Below, in pieces: positions 61,901 through 64,000 of a stretch of 64,000 nt of DNA. The translations under genes were made by a program, and so were the position numbers. The stretch's first letter is position 1. Each line of letters starts with the position of its first letter. The notes beneath the pieces are model-generated. The model saw nothing but the letters and a program-made list of their open reading frames with translations, was not told the origin of the DNA and searched no databases. The stretch spans positions 7,812,001 through 7,876,000 of the forward strand of contig NZ_CP108476.1 of the NCBI RefSeq assembly GCF_036226465.1, in the 5' to 3' direction. The DNA comes from Kitasatospora sp. NBC_01250. GTDB taxonomy: Bacteria; Actinomycetota; Actinomycetes; Streptomycetales; Streptomycetaceae.

Positions 61901-64000
61901 GGTGGTCGGCGACCGGACCGAACTCGCCGTCCTGGGCAAGGTGTTCGCGCAGGACGGCGCGGCGCCCGGGAGTTGCGCGCTCGGGTCGGTGAAGTCCCAG
62001 ATCGGCCACACCAAGTGCGCGGCGGGCCTGGCGGGCCTGATCAAGGTCTCGCTCGCGCTGCACACCGGGGTCAAACCGCCCACCCTGCACCTGGAGAAGC
62101 CGAACCCGGCCTGGCAGAAGGACAGCAGCCCGTTCGCCTTCCACGCCGAGGCCCGGCCGTGGGCGGCGGCACCGGCCGAACGGGTGGCGGGGGTGAGCGC
62201 CTTCGGCTTCGGCGGCACCAACTTCCACGCGGTGCTGCGTGGTTACGACGGTCCGACGCCCGTGCACGGCCTGCAGGAGTGGCCCGCCGAACTGTTCACC
62301 TTCCGTGGCACCGACCGGGAGCGGGCGCTGCGCGGCGCGGCGGAGCTGCTGCGGCTGGCCGAGGCGGACGGCGCGCCCTGGCGGCTGCGGGACCTGGCGC
62401 TGGCAGCCTCGCGACGCGCGGAGGCGGGACACGGGCCGGTGCAGGTCGCGGTGGTGGCCTCGGACCTGGCCGAACTCACGGCGCTGCTGCGGCGAGCGGC
62501 GAACGGCGAGCACAGCCCGGACCACGGCCTCTACATGGCGCAACGCGGCCACGCGCCGCAGGGCAGTGGCACGCCGGAGGGGAGCGGCACCGGCGCGGTC
62601 GCGTTCCTCTTCCCCGGGCAGGGCAGCCAGCGGCCGGGGATGTTCGCGGAGCTGTTCGCCGCCTTCCCCGGTGTGCAGCGGCACTTGCGGCTCGGCGGGG
62701 CCTGTGCGGAAGTGCTCTACCCGCCGCTGGCCTTCACCCCCGAGGCGCGCGCGGCACAGCGCGACGCGGTGACCGACACCCGCGTGGCGCAGCCCGCGCT
62801 GGGGATGGCGGGGCTGGTGGCGTACGAGCTGCTGGCGCTGGCCGGGGTGCGGCCACAGCTGGCCGGCGGGCACAGCTACGGTGAGTTGGTCGCGCTGTGC
62901 GCGGCGGGGGCACTGTCGGCCGAGGAGCTGCCGGGGCTCGGCACCGAGCGGGCGCGGGCCATGCTGGAGGCGGTCGGCGAGGGCGCGGACCCCGGGTCGA
63001 TGGCGGCGGTGACCGCCGGGGTCGCGGCGGTCGACGAGGTGCTGACGGCGGCTGGGCTGGCCGGAAAGGTGGTCGCGGCCAACCACAACGGACCCAAGCA
63101 GACGGTCATTTCGGGTCCGACGCCCGAGGTGGCCACGGCCGGCCGACTGCTGCGCGAAGCCGGGCACGGGGTGACCAGGCTGCGCGTGGCCTGTGCCTTC
63201 CACAGCCCGCTGCTGGCGGGCGCGGGCGAGCGCTTCGCCCGGGCGCTGGCCGAGCGCACCGTGCGGGCCCCGGAGTTCCCGGTCTTCGCGAACCGGACGG
63301 CGGCCGGCTACCCCGCCGACCCGGCCGGGGTCCGGGCCGAACTCGCGGCGCAGATCGGCGCGCCGGTGCGGTTCGCCGAGCAGATCGAGGCCATGTACGC
63401 GGCAGGTGCCCGGGTGTTCGTCGAGGCCGGTCCGGGGTCGGTGCTGTGCCGGCTGGTCTCGTCGATCCTGGGCGAGCGGCCGCACCGCGTGGTGCCGGTC
63501 GAGGGGCGCCGCCGCGGCCTGCCCGGATTCCTCGACGCGCTGGCCGAACTGGCCGTCGCGGGCGTGCCGGTGCGCACCGACCGGCTGCTGCGCGGGCGCG
63601 ATGCGGTGGACGCGGGCCGGGCGCGGGCTGCGCGCAGGCCCGGCTGGACGGTGGACGGGCAGCTGGTGCGCACCGCTGCCGGAGAACTGCTGCCCGGTGC
63701 GCTCGCACCGGCCCGACCCGTACCGGAGGCGCTGATGACGACGCACAGACCAGAGACGAACGGCGATGCGCTGATCGCGGAGTTCCTGCGCAGCAGCCGG
63801 GAGTTGATCGCCGCGCAGCGCGACGTGCTGATGACCTACCTCGGTGGGACGGGCGAGCTGCCGGCACCGGTGGCGCCCCCGGCGGTGGCGTCCGCCCCGG
63901 CGGCGGCCACGGCGGCGCTCACGGCGGCACTACCGGCCGCAGCGTCGGCAGCGGTACCCGCGCCGCGCGCGGCTCTGCCGGCCGTCGCCGAAGCACCTGC
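58962..64000 (+). CDS. Type I polyketide synthase with two NPD (PfaD-like) domains, KS, AT (5' part)
   Basis: ATG 58962; open to the window end (at least 1679 residues). The first ~640 residues hold two nitronate-monooxygenase/PfaD-like TIM-barrel halves (first: ITPFCQPDVGLAEAVCRAG, LIARGSESGG, ACGGIG; second: LPVAQGPMTRVSDQPG, FVFEGSECGGHVGPR, FAGGVHDERSA). KS about 647-1080: DIAVIGMAGMFP, Cys in VDAACASSLAALD, EAHGTGT, GHTKCAAGLAG. AT about 1214-1530: FLFPGQGSQ, Ser in GGHSYGEL, CAFHSPLL (malonyl-like). An Ala/Pro linker follows, then probably ACP and more outside. It resembles PUFA- or glycolipid-type iterative PKSs rather than modular ones. Confidence 0.88.
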   Translation, partial: MRPAPPRTGLPHDLVIGITPFCQPDVGLAEAVCRAGGLGVLDLGTGDRRAREAVAALRERLGGGFGVRVGPGCGLLPEELGVSGGARPETVVLAGEVPGWEAADVAGQFRLLVEVTELGQAVAAVRAGARGLIARGSESGGRVSELSTFVLLQQLLAAPEVDVPVWACGGIGLRTAVAAVAGGAAGVVLDSQLALLDESGVSPEDAAAVRGMDGSETLVVDGRRVLRRRKELMVGQDGFLAKVFAERWGTVRRALRAIGEAVRGAEAGAALLRPGAPLSVAFGTELPVAQGPMTRVSDQPGFAAAVAEAGALPFVALALAGAEQSRELLGRTAVALEGRPWGVGVLGFASEEVRGAQLAEVLAARPTHAVIAGGRPAQARVLETAGIRTFLHVPSPGLLRQFLDDGARRFVFEGSECGGHVGPRCSFPLWEAQLAVLEDFLDEAKEAQGTQLEVLFAGGVHDERSAAMVAAMAAPLAERGVAAGVLMGTAYLCTEEAVAHGAVQEQFQRQVLAARATELLQTAPGHATRCLPSPFTVEFGQARERLRAEGVPDREAWEHLERLNVGRLRIASKGVDRVSGELVEVDEQGQLARGMFMAGQVAVLRSATTTLAGLHAAVTTGAAEFLAGRTDELTEAQEQEAAVEPLDIAVIGMAGMFPQAPDLPAFWANIVAGVDAVTEVPVERWDPALYYSADGDVGRTPSKWGGFLPPIPFDPLSYGIPPAALGSIEPVQLLALEAARRALVDAGYDAGGERQGSSGRSFDRSRTSVVFGAEAGSDLSNAGVLGAVLPAYLGEVPPAIAEQLPALTEDSFPGMLSNVIAGRIANRLDLGGANFTVDAACASSLAALDVACKELAAGTADLALCGGADLHNGINDFLLFASVHALSPTGRSRPFDASADGIALGEGVGCLVLKRLADAERDGDRVYAVVQGIGSASDGRSLGLTAPRPEGQRLALERAYRGAGVAPAQVGLLEAHGTGTVVGDRTELAVLGKVFAQDGAAPGSCALGSVKSQIGHTKCAAGLAGLIKVSLALHTGVKPPTLHLEKPNPAWQKDSSPFAFHAEARPWAAAPAERVAGVSAFGFGGTNFHAVLRGYDGPTPVHGLQEWPAELFTFRGTDRERALRGAAELLRLAEADGAPWRLRDLALAASRRAEAGHGPVQVAVVASDLAELTALLRRAANGEHSPDHGLYMAQRGHAPQGSGTPEGSGTGAVAFLFPGQGSQRPGMFAELFAAFPGVQRHLRLGGACAEVLYPPLAFTPEARAAQRDAVTDTRVAQPALGMAGLVAYELLALAGVRPQLAGGHSYGELVALCAAGALSAEELPGLGTERARAMLEAVGEGADPGSMAAVTAGVAAVDEVLTAAGLAGKVVAANHNGPKQTVISGPTPEVATAGRLLREAGHGVTRLRVACAFHSPLLAGAGERFARALAERTVRAPEFPVFANRTAAGYPADPAGVRAELAAQIGAPVRFAEQIEAMYAAGARVFVEAGPGSVLCRLVSSILGERPHRVVPVEGRRRGLPGFLDALAELAVAGVPVRTDRLLRGRDAVDAGRARAARRPGWTVDGQLVRTAAGELLPGALAPARPVPEALMTTHRPETNGDALIAEFLRSSRELIAAQRDVLMTYLGGTGELPAPVAPPAVASAPAAATAALTAALPAAASAAVPAPRAALPAVAEAP

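Noticed and set aside
59556..63746. A 1396-codon open frame on the minus strand
   Set aside because: It mirrors the PKS gene; Arg/Gly/His-rich composition with no domain motif is typical of antisense frames in high-GC DNA.

Overview
High-GC (roughly 74%), strongly G/C-ending codon use, Tat and ESX-type secreted proteins, AfsR/SARP regulation and NRPS/PKS genes all point to a streptomycete-like actinomycete (Streptomyces, Kitasatospora or a close relative). The species cannot be named from the sequence alone.

Layout. 1-5.3 kb: the end of an FAD oxidoreductase, a WXG100-like protein with an amidase-domain partner and a small membrane protein, an exported esterase, and an S53 (sedolisin) protease. 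5.35-6.03 kb: a minus-strand VapBC-like toxin-antitoxin pair. 6.2-27.8 kb: one plus-strand, translationally coupled NRPS operon. It encodes A-T-C-A-T, C-A-T-C, MbtH, A-T, a free C domain, a thioesterase-cytochrome P450 fusion, T-E, a second thioesterase, a free A domain, an MFS exporter and a DDAH-like guanidino-modifying enzyme. 27.9-32.9 kb: two divergent regulators (XRE-NB-ARC and SARP-NB-ARC-TPR) separated by a decamer repeat array. 33.0-34.8 kb: a tiny exported peptide, an unknown protein and a type I signal peptidase.

34.8-42.4 kb is a minus-strand operon with overlapping genes: a degenerate C/A/T protein, two ABC exporter half-transporters, and an A domain preceded by a shortened MbtH-like segment (glycine-like pocket). 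It shares a divergent promoter region, framed by a 26-bp imperfect inverted repeat, with a plus-strand trio at 42.6-44.9 kb: a strongly diverged QueA homologue, a free carrier protein and a fructosamine-kinase-family protein. This trio next to the operon is the best candidate in the window for an undescribed system. I infer, but cannot prove, that a carrier-bound amino acid or amine is ribosylated/rearranged from SAM and then phosphorylated.

44.9-58.6 kb is mixed accessory or housekeeping content: luciferase-like monooxygenase, M6 metalloprotease, glycosyltransferase, Tat-exported unknown, mycothiol-dependent isomerase-family protein, a DJ-1/PfpI-aldehyde dehydrogenase fusion in a MarR-controlled unit with an MFS pump, a C39-like exported peptidase, and a frameshifted HAD gene. 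From 58.96 kb to the window end is the start of a type I PKS with two N-terminal NPD (PfaD-like) domains, then KS and AT.

How the NRPS genes may work together: NRPS1 begins with A, so it is the likely start of the line. The separate MbtH, A-T, P450-TE set resembles systems that make a beta-hydroxy amino acid on a carrier protein and then release it. No large subunit ends in a TE, so release must rely on a terminal C domain or on a free thioesterase. The final product is not predictable from sequence alone.
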